64,000 nucleotides of DNA. It comes from Bacillus_AB infantis_B (GTDB lineage: Bacteria; Bacillota; Bacilli; Bacillales; Cytobacillaceae). The stretch spans positions 186,001 through 250,000 of the forward strand of contig NZ_VTER01000002.1 in assembly GCF_008180445.1 (NCBI RefSeq), written 5' to 3'. The notes beneath the pieces are model-generated. The model saw only the letters and a list, made by a program, of their open reading frames with translations, ran no database searches and was not told the origin of the DNA. How positions within the stretch are numbered: the first letter of the stretch is position 1; every line of letters starts with the position of its first letter. Made by a program: the position numbers and the translations under genes. Of the stretch, positions 1-7,695 are shown in pieces.

Positions 1-95
1 CCCGCATCGAGGAGCTGCTTTTTTTAAAAGAAGAAATGGAAAAGATGCTGGATCAATTTGAAAAAAGGCTGAACGAAAAGGGGGATCATATATGA
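1..95 (+). CDS. 3' end of an unidentified gene
   Basis: An open frame enters from the left edge (frame 3) and ends at TGA 93-95, leaving about 30 residues that are strongly charged and helical (leucine and methionine in a heptad-like pattern among Glu/Lys). The stop overlaps the ATG of the next gene (ATGA), so the two are translationally coupled and in one operon. A coiled-coil C-terminus before a fatty acyl-CoA synthetase and dehydrogenase would suit a MerR-type regulator, but this is inference; too little is visible to name it. Confidence 0.6.
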   Translation, partial: RIEELLFLKEEMEKMLDQFEKRLNEKGDHI

Positions 96-1609
96 ACGTA
101 TCTGAACTGCTGGCGAGAAACGGAAGGAAATATCCAAACAGGGAGGCTGTCATTTCCGGGGAGGAGAGGCTTTCTTATAAAGAGCTGAACAGCAGGGTCA
201 ATATGTTGGCAGACGCATTGAGGAGGAGGGGCTATGCAAAAGGAGATAGAATTCTGCTTTTCATGCCGAATGTCCCGGAATTTGTGGTTACTTATTTCGC
301 GGCGGTGAGGATTGGTGCGCTGATTGTGCCTGTGAACAGCCGGCTGACGGCATCTGAGCTGGGCTATATCCTGGATCATAGCGGAGCGAAAGCTTTATTT
401 GCGCATGAAATGCTGGTTGAACAGACGGGGACCCTGAATGAAAGGCCTGGTCTCGAGTGTGTGAAGACAGGTATGGCTGCGGCTGGATGGGCTAGCTTTG
501 AAGAGCTGGTGGCAGGCGGCCGGGATATAGATGCGGGAATTCCTTTGTTGGAGGATGACGAGGCGGCAATCCTTTACACGTCAGGGACGACCGGAAGTCC
601 GAAGGGGGTGCTGTTCACCCACCGCAATATTCTTTCATCAGCAATCATGATGGCAGTGGAAATGGCCATGAAGCCGGAAAGCCGCATGCTCCACTTGATG
701 CCGCTGAGCCACTCGGCACCGCTCCATCTGTTCCTGATCGCAGGCACCTATGTGGGGGCCGCCCATATTCTTGCGCCAGTTTTTACACCAGAGGTACTGT
801 TAAAGCTAGTCTCTTCGGAAAAAGCGACCCATTTCTTCGGTGCGCCGGTTGCCTATCTTTTCACAGCCAAGCAGCCTGATATTGAAAAATACGATTTGTC
901 TTCGATGGAATATTGGGTGTACGGCGGGGCTCCGCTTGGAGAAAAAGAAGTCCGGCTTGTGAAGGAGCGGCTGAAAACGGACAGCCTGTATTGTGTGTAT
1001 GGACTGACAGAGGCCGGGCCGAGCGGGACGCTCTTGCTGGCTGGCGAGCATGATCAGAAGGCCGGCAGCATCGGGAAGAGAGCGGCGCTTGGAACGGAGA
1101 TCATGATTGCCGATGAAAAAGGCAATCCAGTCGAGCCAGGAGAAGTTGGCGAAATCCTCCTGAAGGGCGAAGGTGTTATGAAGGGGTATTATAAGGATCC
1201 CGAAAAAACAGCGGAAACGATCAAGGACGGCTGGCTCTATTCCGGTGATATAGCCAGATTCGATGAGGACGGCTATATTTGGGTTGTTGACCGGAAGAAG
1301 GATATGATCATTTCGGGCGGCGTCAATATTTTTCCGAAAGAGATTGAAGAGCTGCTGGCCTCGCATCCTGCCATTGCCGAGACGGCCGTTGTGGGCGTGC
1401 CGCATCCGGAGTGGGGAGAGACAGTGAAGGCGTATGTTGTGCTGAAGCAGCCGGGCAGTCTGGAAGAGGATGATTTAAAGGCATTTTTGTCTGGAAAAAT
1501 AGCTGATTATAAGATACCGAAATTATATGAAGAAATAGAGGCGCTGCCGCGCAATGCAACAGGCAAGATTTTGAAGCAGTCATTGAGGCAGCAGGAGCAA
1601 GCTGTTTAA
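92..1609 (+). CDS. Medium/long-chain acyl-CoA synthetase (class I adenylate-forming enzyme)
   Basis: 505 residues, the usual length of this family. It should activate a carboxylic (probably fatty) acid to acyl-AMP and then the CoA thioester in the cytosol. Visible motifs: the ATP-binding loop YTSGTTGSPKG (about residues 162-172), the A5-type motif YGLTEAGPSG, the hinge region YSGDIARFDEDG followed by DRKKDMI, and the C-terminal lysine loop PRNATGKIL. The start ATG overlaps the stop of the preceding gene; the next gene, an acyl-CoA dehydrogenase, begins 12 nt after the stop behind AAGGAGGGG. The pairing suggests that the acid is activated and then alpha,beta-dehydrogenated, as in beta-oxidation or branched-acid breakdown. 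Substrate cannot be read from the sequence. Confidence 0.85.
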   Translation: MNVSELLARNGRKYPNREAVISGEERLSYKELNSRVNMLADALRRRGYAKGDRILLFMPNVPEFVVTYFAAVRIGALIVPVNSRLTASELGYILDHSGAKALFAHEMLVEQTGTLNERPGLECVKTGMAAAGWASFEELVAGGRDIDAGIPLLEDDEAAILYTSGTTGSPKGVLFTHRNILSSAIMMAVEMAMKPESRMLHLMPLSHSAPLHLFLIAGTYVGAAHILAPVFTPEVLLKLVSSEKATHFFGAPVAYLFTAKQPDIEKYDLSSMEYWVYGGAPLGEKEVRLVKERLKTDSLYCVYGLTEAGPSGTLLLAGEHDQKAGSIGKRAALGTEIMIADEKGNPVEPGEVGEILLKGEGVMKGYYKDPEKTAETIKDGWLYSGDIARFDEDGYIWVVDRKKDMIISGGVNIFPKEIEELLASHPAIAETAVVGVPHPEWGETVKAYVVLKQPGSLEEDDLKAFLSGKIADYKIPKLYEEIEALPRNATGKILKQSLRQQEQAV

Positions 1610-1621
1610 GGAGGGGCAGGA

Positions 1622-3295
1622 ATGAACTTTTACCAAAGTGATCCGAATCTGGCATTTGTGCTGAAGCAGTATATGGATGAGGAATTTTTTGCATGGGCTG
1701 AAAAGGAACTTGAAGCTTTTGGAGGGTTATGCGCAGGCGAGGTCGACGAGCGTGCGGTCCATACCGACCGGGAAGGCCAGCCGCGGCTGATCAAGTTTGA
1801 CAAAATGGGCAATGACATTTCCTATGTGTGGCTGAATGAGGGATACAGGAAAACGGTGGAGCAGACTTATAATGCCGGCATTGTCGGCTATGTGCACAAG
1901 GAAATACCGGAGCTTGGCCGCAAAGGGAATTATGTGTATTCGTATGCGCAGGGGTATCTGCTGTCACAGACAGAGCCTGGCTTTTACTGTCCGGTCACTT
2001 TGACGATGGCGACCGCTTATCTGATCGACCATTATGCGGATGAAGAGCTGAGGGAGAAGTATTTGCCTCATGTGATCAGCACGGGCGAGACCGAGCTGTT
2101 TGAAGGGGCGACCTTCCTGACTGAGAGGCAGGGCGGTTCGGATGTGGGCGCCAATGAGGTGAAAGCTGTGCTGGAGGACGGGCAGTACCGGATTTATGGG
2201 GAAAAATATTTTGCCTCCAATGCGGGTGCCTGCGGTGTGGCGATGGTTTTGGCCAGGAGAGAGGGGGCGCCTTCGGGATCGAAGGGGTTGAGCTTGTTCC
2301 TTGTCCCATGGCGGAAGGAGACCGGCGAGCTGAACGGACTTGAGATCAGGCGGCTGAAGGATAAGCTTGGCGTCCGCGCTGTGCCGTCAGGAGAAGTGGT
2401 GTTCCACGGGGCGGAGGCCCATCTGGTAGGCGATGCGGATAAAGGGATCCACTATATGATGGAGGCGCTTAATCTGTCGCGGATCTGCAATAGTGTCGCG
2501 AGCATCGGCATCATGCAGCGGGCTTTTTTGGAGGCGAAACAATATGCCTTTATGCGGAATGCCTTTGGCAGCAAACTTGCTGATTTTCCGATGGTAAAAG
2601 AGACACTTGCCAAGCTTGCCTGTAAACAGGAGGTTGAGACGAGCGCCGTGTTCAGTCTGATTGCGCTGTATGACAGGGTGGCGGCTGGAAAGGCTTCGCG
2701 CGAAGAGGAAGCGATGAACCGACTTCTGATTGCAGTGCTGAAAAAAGAAACTGCTGAGCAGGCCATTCATTTTGCGCATGAATCGATTGAGATGCATGGC
2801 GGGAACGGCTATATTGAAGACTTTGTCACACCACGGCTATTGCGGGATGCGCAGGTGCTGACGGTCTGGGAAGGAACGGCAAATATTCTTGGGCTTGAGG
2901 TTTTAAGATTGATAGAGAAGTTCCGGGCAGATGAGCTGTTTGTTGGGAAAATGGAGGCGGAGCTTGAAGGGCTGGATGAGCGGCTGCAGGAGTTTGCGGC
3001 GCCGGTTTATACGGGGGTTTTGAGGTTGAAGGAGCTGTTTGCGGCTGTTGGACGCGGAAATCGCGATATGCAGACGTACCACTGCAAGCGGGCAGCTGTG
3101 CTGATGGGGAAAATCTATGAAAGTGTGATCGCTTTGAAGGATGCAGCTGTCGGCGGTGAGCGGAAAGAGATTGTAGCGCGGGTGTTTTTGGATGATACTT
3201 GGGGGCTGACTGAGGTTTTGGATGAAGAAATGCTGCCGGTGAAGCATTTTGATGTGCTGATGCATGTGGGGGAAGCGGCGGAAGTGGAGGTTTGA
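1622..3295 (+). CDS. Acyl-CoA dehydrogenase, AidB-like
   Basis: 557 residues, longer than ordinary short-chain acyl-CoA dehydrogenases (about 380) and matching the AidB subgroup. FAD-dependent oxidation of an acyl-CoA to the enoyl-CoA is the family reaction. Motifs: the TERQGGSDVG flavin/substrate segment in the middle domain (about residues 166-175) and, in the C-terminal helical domain, GGNGYIEDF followed by VWEGTANILGLEVLR, both typical of AidB-like proteins. The extra C-terminal ~100 residues are helical. Strong SD (AAGGAGGGG) 12 nt after the acyl-CoA synthetase, so same operon. The last 26 codons are repeated downstream at 3781-3860 as part of a tandem duplication, a copy that is not expressed as a gene. 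Confidence 0.85.
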   Translation: MNFYQSDPNLAFVLKQYMDEEFFAWAEKELEAFGGLCAGEVDERAVHTDREGQPRLIKFDKMGNDISYVWLNEGYRKTVEQTYNAGIVGYVHKEIPELGRKGNYVYSYAQGYLLSQTEPGFYCPVTLTMATAYLIDHYADEELREKYLPHVISTGETELFEGATFLTERQGGSDVGANEVKAVLEDGQYRIYGEKYFASNAGACGVAMVLARREGAPSGSKGLSLFLVPWRKETGELNGLEIRRLKDKLGVRAVPSGEVVFHGAEAHLVGDADKGIHYMMEALNLSRICNSVASIGIMQRAFLEAKQYAFMRNAFGSKLADFPMVKETLAKLACKQEVETSAVFSLIALYDRVAAGKASREEEAMNRLLIAVLKKETAEQAIHFAHESIEMHGGNGYIEDFVTPRLLRDAQVLTVWEGTANILGLEVLRLIEKFRADELFVGKMEAELEGLDERLQEFAAPVYTGVLRLKELFAAVGRGNRDMQTYHCKRAAVLMGKIYESVIALKDAAVGGERKEIVARVFLDDTWGLTEVLDEEMLPVKHFDVLMHVGEAAEVEV

Positions 3296-3375
3296 GTGGA
3301 GTGGGGCGCTGAATCTGGGGATTTGGCGCTTTTTTTGTGTTGTGGGGGTGGTTGGCTGGGGGTTCGGCGGGCGGT

Positions 3376-3490
3376 TATTTGCGAGTTTGGGAGGATATTT
3401 GCGAGTTTCGGAATTTATTTGCGATTTTTGGGATATATTTGCGACTTTGCTGGGTTTATTTGCGGGTTTTTGATTATATTTGCGACTTGG
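3376..3490 (+). repeat. TATTTGCGA array, 20-bp period (copy 1)
   Basis: ATTTGCG begins at 3377, 3397, 3417, 3437, 3458 and 3478. The core is followed by A(G/C)TTT and a variable spacer. Six units, spacing 20-21 bp. Not coding: the period is not a multiple of three and all frames give low-complexity peptides. Confidence 0.9.
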
Positions 3491-3550
3491 GGCGGAGGGG
3501 TGACACGGTTGAGAGGGCGGCTGGCTGGAAGGGAGCTGCTGCAGGACGGA

Positions 3551-3683
3551 TATTAGCAACTTTTCCGATATATTAGCAACTTCTTCCACTTATTAGCAAC
3601 TTTCGAAATATATTAGCAACTTTTCCCGTTTATTAGCAACTTTTCAATTATATTAGCAACTTTCAGGCTTTATTAGCAACTCC
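3551..3683 (+). repeat. TATTAGCAACTTT array, exact 20-bp period (copy 1)
   Basis: TATTAGCAAC begins at 3551, 3571, 3591, 3611, 3631, 3651 and 3671: seven units at exactly 20 bp, with conserved 10-13 bp core and variable remainder. The core differs from the TATTTGCGAC repeat at two positions, so the two arrays may be diverged forms of one element. Confidence 0.92.
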
Positions 3684-3944
3684 GCCGTCAGGCCGCTTCA
3701 CGGCCCCCCGTGCCAGGCACCCCGCCCCGCAAAACAGAGCCAATTCTGCTTTCAGGCTGCCAAGGTGCCTGGCACCACCATTTTGGATGAAGAAATGCTG
3801 CCGGTGAAGCATTTTGATGTGCTGATGCATGTGGGGGAAGCGGCGGAAGTGGAGGTTTGAGTGGAGTGGAGTGGGGCGCTGAATCTGGGGATTTGGCGCT
3901 TTTTTGTGTTGTGGGGGTGGTTGGCTGGGGGTTCGGATGGCGGT

Positions 3945-4060
3945 TATTTGCGAGTTTGGGAGGATATTTGCGAGTTTCGGAATTTATTTGCGAGTTTTTG
4001 GGATATATTTGCGACTTTGTTGGGTTTATTTGCGAGTTTTCGATTATATTTGCGACTTGG
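3945..4060 (+). repeat. TATTTGCGA array (copy 2)
   Basis: ATTTGCG begins at 3946, 3966, 3986, 4007, 4028 and 4048; six units at 20-21 bp. Second copy created by the 565-bp duplication, with small changes in the spacers. Confidence 0.9.
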
Positions 4061-4120
4061 GGCGGCGGGGGTGCTCGGTTGAGCGTGCGGCTGGCTGGAA
4101 GGGAGCTGATGCAGAGCGGA

Positions 4121-4193
4121 TATTAGCAACTTTTTCATTTTATTAGCAAGTTTGCCAGTATATTAGCAACTTTCGGGTTTTATTAGCAACTCC
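4121..4193 (+). repeat. TATTAGCAAC array (copy 2, shortened)
   Basis: Units begin at 4121, 4141, 4161 and 4181, exactly 20 bp apart. Copy 1 has seven units, so three were lost or gained, which shows that unit number is unstable. Confidence 0.9.
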
Positions 4194-4366
4194 GCCGCTA
4201 GGCTGCTCCACCGCATCCCGGTGCCAGGCACCACCCCGCACAAAACAGCGCCGTTTCTGCATCCCCGCAGCTCCGGTACCAGGCACCACTCCAAAAACCC
4301 CAGCACACCCCCTGGTTTCAAAATCCCCATTCCAGGCTATAAGATGAGAAAAAGGTGGTGGACTGG

Positions 4367-5686
4367 ATGGTTCTGAAGACAGAGGTGGCGATATTGGGCG
4401 GCGGAATCGGCGGGCTGACGCTTGGGCTGAAGCTGGCGCAGGCGGATGTGCATGTGACGGTGATTGAAAAGCTTGATGGTCCGTCGCCGGTGTATAAGGG
4501 AGAGCTGCTGCAGCCGAAGAGTCTGCAGATTTTTGAGCAGCTGGAAATCCTGAGCGAGATTGAGTATAACGGCCATAAGTTTTCGAGGATCAATTTTTCC
4601 GAGATTGATGAAGAGGAAGAAGAGCTGGCGATGGATTACCAGGTGCTTCCCGGGGACTTTGATTATGCGCTGATGATTGAGCATGAGACGCTGAAGGGCA
4701 TTCTCCTGAAGCATGCGATGAGCTATTCTAATTTCGAATATATAAAAGGCGGGCTTGGCAAAGGGTATTGCGAAGACCGGCTGATTGTGGAGGTGCGGAA
4801 GCGGAAGGAGCAGTTTTCGCTGAAGGCGGATTTCTATGTCGGGGCGGAGGGACGCAACTCGCTGACGAGAAAGAAGATTGAGAGCGAGACGAAGAAGATT
4901 GATTATAATCATCATTTCCTGACGGTGACCTTCCCGCGGCCGGACAGTTTGACAGAGGGGCAGATCATTACGGCGAAGGATAAGTTCCTCGGATTGTTCC
5001 CGCTTCCGGATAATAAGGTCCGTTCGGTGTACCTCATACCGGAGGGGACGTATAAGGAGTTTCAGGAGAAGGGTATCGAGCATTTTCATCAGAAATATAT
5101 CGAGCTGTATCCTGAGCTTGATGGCTATGTGACGAAGCTGAAGAGCTGGAAGGATATCCAGCTGATGATTCCGACGGCCTTTTATGCAGACAAGTATGTG
5201 GACGGCAACCATGTCATTCTTGGCGATGCGGCTCATACGGTCCATCCAATGGCGGGAGAAGGCATGAATATGGCAATCCAGGATGCGGATGTGCTCGGCG
5301 AGCTGTTCGTGACGATGTATGAGACGGGGAATCTCAGCCCGAAATGGCTGAGCTGCTATGAAAAGGTCCGCAAGCATCGGGCGGAAAAAATGATTAAGTT
5401 CAGCCATTTATCAGCACTTGCCTATTCTTATCCTTATCAGCTTGTGACGGGGATCAGGCAGAAGGGGCTGAAGCAGATTGAAAGGGACAAGAAGCTGCAG
5501 TTCAAACAGATGCTGAATATTTCAGGACTCGGATTCTGGCAGGAAAGCCTGCTGGACCGCGCCATTCAGATCGGGATGCTGCCTGCCCGCGAGAAGAAGC
5601 TCTCGCCTGCAGAAAAGGAAAGTTATTTTTACAAAGAAAAGGATGACTATCCTTGGAAAACGAAATTGGCAGGAGGCGTGCTATGA
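4367..5686 (+). CDS. FAD-dependent monooxygenase (PHBH/UbiH type)
   Basis: About 439 residues. N-terminal FAD dinucleotide fold (VAILGGGIGGLTLG) and, near residue 290, GDAAHTVHPMAGEGMN, the second FAD/NAD(P) motif of aromatic-ring and polyprenyl hydroxylases. A frame opens at GTG 4355, but AAGGTGG at 4353-4359 lies at good distance from ATG 4367, so I take 4367. No signal peptide or membrane segment. Its stop overlaps the ATG of the following methyltransferase (ATGA), so the two act together, most simply hydroxylation then methylation of a quinone, alkylresorcinol/pyrone or similar secondary product. No synthase for such a scaffold is in view. Confidence 0.82.
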   Translation: MVLKTEVAILGGGIGGLTLGLKLAQADVHVTVIEKLDGPSPVYKGELLQPKSLQIFEQLEILSEIEYNGHKFSRINFSEIDEEEEELAMDYQVLPGDFDYALMIEHETLKGILLKHAMSYSNFEYIKGGLGKGYCEDRLIVEVRKRKEQFSLKADFYVGAEGRNSLTRKKIESETKKIDYNHHFLTVTFPRPDSLTEGQIITAKDKFLGLFPLPDNKVRSVYLIPEGTYKEFQEKGIEHFHQKYIELYPELDGYVTKLKSWKDIQLMIPTAFYADKYVDGNHVILGDAAHTVHPMAGEGMNMAIQDADVLGELFVTMYETGNLSPKWLSCYEKVRKHRAEKMIKFSHLSALAYSYPYQLVTGIRQKGLKQIERDKKLQFKQMLNISGLGFWQESLLDRAIQIGMLPAREKKLSPAEKESYFYKEKDDYPWKTKLAGGVL

Positions 5687-6672
5687 TCTCAGAATATATA
5701 AGACTATTAAAAGCAAGGAACTGGATGAAGAAAAACCAGCCTTTCCTGTACAGCTGGCATGCTTATGTGGGGTTTGAGCTGGATTTGTTCTCCCAGTTCA
5801 AGGATCCGAAGACGGTCCGCGAGGTTGCGGCGGCCCATGATTATCAGGAGGAGCTCCTTACCAGATGGGTCGAAGTCGGCCTGGCGGTCAAGCATCTGAA
5901 AAAGAAGCGCGATGGAAAAATCAAAACCGCCTCAAAATTCAGCCTCCCCTCATCGCCTAAGAATCCGCGCTCAACCGGCGTGATCCTGAAGGAAATGATG
6001 GAGCTGCATATTCCGACACTGCTGACGTATCCTGATATGCTGCGGAAAAATGAGCGGAACACATTTGACAATGACGAGCATGGACCGACCGTGGCGCGGA
6101 CTTCCTCTCTCTTGGAGCAGCTCGCACTGCCGAAGATGTCCAAGGTGATCAAGAATAATGAAATAGGGTCGATTCTGGATGTAGGATGCGGCGAAGGAGG
6201 GTATCTTAAACGGATCAGCCAGAAGCATCCGGACATTACCATGACCGGCATCGAGATCAATGAAGATGTTGCAGAATCTGCTGCCGGCAATTGTGCTGAC
6301 AATCCGAATATCAGCATCGTCCATGCGGATATGCAGGATTATGAACCGGAGAAAAAGGCAGATTTGATCATGATCAATAATCTCCTTCATTATATTGAGC
6401 CTGAGGAACGGGAAGGCTTGTTTGAGCGGATGAGCGGCTGGCTGTCGGATAAGGGGACGATCACTGTCATCACCCCGATTCTTCATTCAAAGAAGGGCGA
6501 GGAATTTTCAAGCGTCTTCAACAGCTTTTTCTCGGCATTTGAAAATCTGTATGCCACCCCGACGGAAGAAGATATGATGAAAATAGCCGGAAAGCTCGGA
6601 ATGGAAATAAAAACCTTCAAGCCGATCATCACAGAAGGCGGATGGTATTTCGTTGAGCTGGGACGGGCATAG
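5683..6672 (+). CDS. SAM-dependent class I methyltransferase
   Basis: About 329 residues from ATG 5683, which overlaps the monooxygenase stop; the frame extends upstream to TTG 5653, but no SD supports that. An N-terminal helical region of ~130 residues resembles the dimerisation/winged-helix part of O-methyltransferases. The Rossmann domain follows with motif I ILDVGCGEGGYL and the acidic residue at the end of beta 2 (GIEINE). Then come NNLLHYIEPEER and a terminal strand ending in WYFVELG. Probably modifies the product of the upstream hydroxylase. Substrate unknown. Confidence 0.8.
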   Translation: MISEYIRLLKARNWMKKNQPFLYSWHAYVGFELDLFSQFKDPKTVREVAAAHDYQEELLTRWVEVGLAVKHLKKKRDGKIKTASKFSLPSSPKNPRSTGVILKEMMELHIPTLLTYPDMLRKNERNTFDNDEHGPTVARTSSLLEQLALPKMSKVIKNNEIGSILDVGCGEGGYLKRISQKHPDITMTGIEINEDVAESAAGNCADNPNISIVHADMQDYEPEKKADLIMINNLLHYIEPEEREGLFERMSGWLSDKGTITVITPILHSKKGEEFSSVFNSFFSAFENLYATPTEEDMMKIAGKLGMEIKTFKPIITEGGWYFVELGRA

Positions 6673-6710
6673 AAAAAGACGGGGCGGAGGTTAAACAGAC
6701 TATAATTATT

Positions 6711-6753
6711 AGAGGATACTTTGTCTAGTATGAGACAGGGGGTCCTCTTTTTT
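6711..6753 (+). terminator. Rho-independent terminator after the methyltransferase
   Basis: AGAGGA (6711-6716) pairs with TCCTCT (6743-6748), with an inner TGTCT/AGACA stem, followed by a T-run. It marks the left edge of the A+T-rich island. Confidence 0.75.
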
Positions 6754-6822
6754 CATACATATTAAAATTATTATATAGACTTTTAAAAAAGAGTTTAAAA
6801 TGTTTAAGTACTTATATAATTA

Positions 6823-7112
6823 ATGAAGATATATAATACTGTAAGCTATGTTATCTGTGGAGGAATGTTAACGCAGTTTCAAGAAGTGCAATTAGATAAC
6901 AACGGATTACCAATTATTCCTGTAATAAAGTATTTAAAGGTTTTAGATTCAACTGGAAAAAGTATAAATATTCAAAAAAAACGTATTGTTATGCATTTGA
7001 AAATTTCTTTTTGTATTTAGATGAAATTAATAAAGATTATAGCGAAATCCAGATGTTGCATCTAGCCGAGTTTGTTGGATGGCTTCGAAGCCCTTATATT
7101 GGTGAAAAGTAA
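6823..7112 (+). pseudogene. Truncated, frameshifted tyrosine recombinase (N-terminal core-binding domain only)
   Basis: Translation from 6823 gives a start typical of tyrosine-recombinase core-binding domains (…NGLPIIPVIKYLKVLDSTGKS…). The frame is lost at an 8-A run near 6974-6981. In the next frame it continues YCYAFENFFLYLDEIN… and LAEFVGWLRSPYIGEK, ending at TAA 7110-7112. Family proteins continue for a further ~250 residues with the R-H-R-Y catalytic domain, which is absent here. A remnant, not a working integrase, but it shows that a mobile element was once inserted here. The frameshift alone could be a homopolymer error; the truncation could not. Confidence 0.7.
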
Positions 7113-7444
7113 TGGCTGATTTATTAAAATTAGTTGGTAACAGAATTCGAATAGTACGAAAAGGTAAAGGATTAATTCAAGAAGATTTGGCTGAAAAATG
7201 TGGTTTACAATATACATATATTGGAGAATTAGAACGAGGTGAAAGGAATATATCATTACTAACATTTAAATAGTTAGCGGATGGATTGGAAATATCTCCT
7301 GACGAATTGTTTAAAATTGATGGAATCGCTATTCTAAATACTATAGATGAAAAGAGTATACACTATGAGGTCCTTAAAATGATTCTTATGTATAGAAGCG
7401 TAGATGGAATAATTAACTTAAAAAGATTATTAAAGATATTTTAA
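7112..7444 (+). pseudogene. Xre-family HTH regulator with internal stop
   Basis: The ATG overlaps the TAA of the recombinase remnant. The sequence reads VGNRIRIVRKGKGLIQEDLA…YTYIGELERGERNIS, a clear SinR/Xre helix-turn-helix. TAG at 7271-7273 interrupts it, and the same frame continues LADGLEISPDELFK, the usual end of the HTH domain, then ~35 residues to TAA 7442-7444. One nonsense mutation therefore breaks an otherwise intact ~110-residue protein. It may have regulated the lost element. Confidence 0.75.
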
Positions 7445-7505
7445 ATTTAGCTGATATATCCCAAAGTAAAAATTGACATTAACTTATCGACTCTTCGGAT
7501 ATAAA

Positions 7506-7536
7506 GCCCTACACAAGCCTGGAAGGGCATTTTTTA
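7506..7536 (+). terminator. Small terminator-like hairpin
   Basis: GCCCT (7506-7510) and AGGGC (7524-7528) followed by ATTTTTT. Only a 5-bp stem; it separates the two pseudogenes from the ATPase promoter. Confidence 0.45.
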
Positions 7537-7570
7537 TGCCAAAATAGCTTGTGGTTTACCACTCTTTTAG

Positions 7571-7609
7571 GTGTATTAATTTTATGTTTTTTATTTTGTG
7601 TTAATACAC
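7571..7609. promoter_or_regulatory. Upstream inverted repeat, candidate operator 1
   Basis: GTGTATTAA (7571-7579) and TTAATACAC (7601-7609) form a perfect 9-bp inverted repeat with 21 nt between the arms, immediately upstream of the predicted -35 box at 7613. See the matching pair at 7657-7695. Confidence 0.65.
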
Positions 7610-7612
7610 TTA

Positions 7613-7641
7613 TTGAAAATAAGTATGATTTGGATTATTAT
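7613..7641 (+). promoter_or_regulatory. Predicted sigma-A promoter of the ATPase/subtilase operon
   Basis: TTGAAA (7613-7618), a 17-bp spacer, then TATTAT (7636-7641). Lies exactly between the two inverted-repeat pairs. Confidence 0.6.
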
Positions 7642-7656
7642 TCATATACAAGATAA

Positions 7657-7695
7657 GTGTATTATCTAATTAATCATTTAAGGAGATTAATACAA
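7657..7695. promoter_or_regulatory. Downstream inverted repeat, candidate operator 2
   Basis: GTGTATTAT (7657-7665) and TTAATACAA (7687-7695), again 21 nt between arms, the same geometry as operator 1, 86 bp further on. The right arm sits between the SD (AGGAG 7681-7685) and the ATG at 7695, so a bound protein could block both transcription and translation. Confidence 0.6.

Larger units (their letters stand above)
3710..4287. repeat. GGTGCC(A/T)GGCACC palindromic elements
   Basis: Near-perfect 12-13 bp palindromes at 3710-3721, 3764-3776, 4220-4232 and 4275-4287 (the last as GGTACCAGGCACC). They flank the TATTAGCAAC arrays in both copies of the duplicated unit. A fifth, longer copy is at 20711-20730. 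Confidence 0.85.
3216..4300 (+). repeat. 565-bp tandem segmental duplication covering the aidB-like 3' end
   Basis: The sequence starting TTTTGGATGAAGAAATGCTG occurs at 3216 and again at 3781, a 565-bp offset. The first ~82 bp, including the last 26 codons and stop of the acyl-CoA dehydrogenase, are identical in both copies. The rest of the unit follows in the same order in both: TATTTGCGA array, GGCTGGCTGGAAGGGAGCTG block, TATTAGCAAC array, GGTGCC palindromes. Copy 2 has a 5-bp GTGGA insertion and a shorter TATTAGCAAC array (4 units instead of 7). This fills the whole ~1.07 kb gap between two genes; it holds no gene. Confidence 0.9.

Noticed and set aside
806..1405. Long minus-strand frames inside the acyl-CoA synthetase, and similar ones opposite other G+C-rich genes
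   Set aside because: Shadows of clear plus-strand genes; no family motifs or SDs.
3264..4138. Several 60-90 codon open frames across both copies of the repeat region
   Set aside because: They read through 20-bp repeats in three frames, have no SD, and give low-complexity peptides; artefacts of the arrays.
3376..4193. CRISPR array
   Set aside because: Cores of 10-13 bp every 20-21 bp with 7-10 bp variable parts do not fit repeat-spacer sizes, and no cas genes are present.
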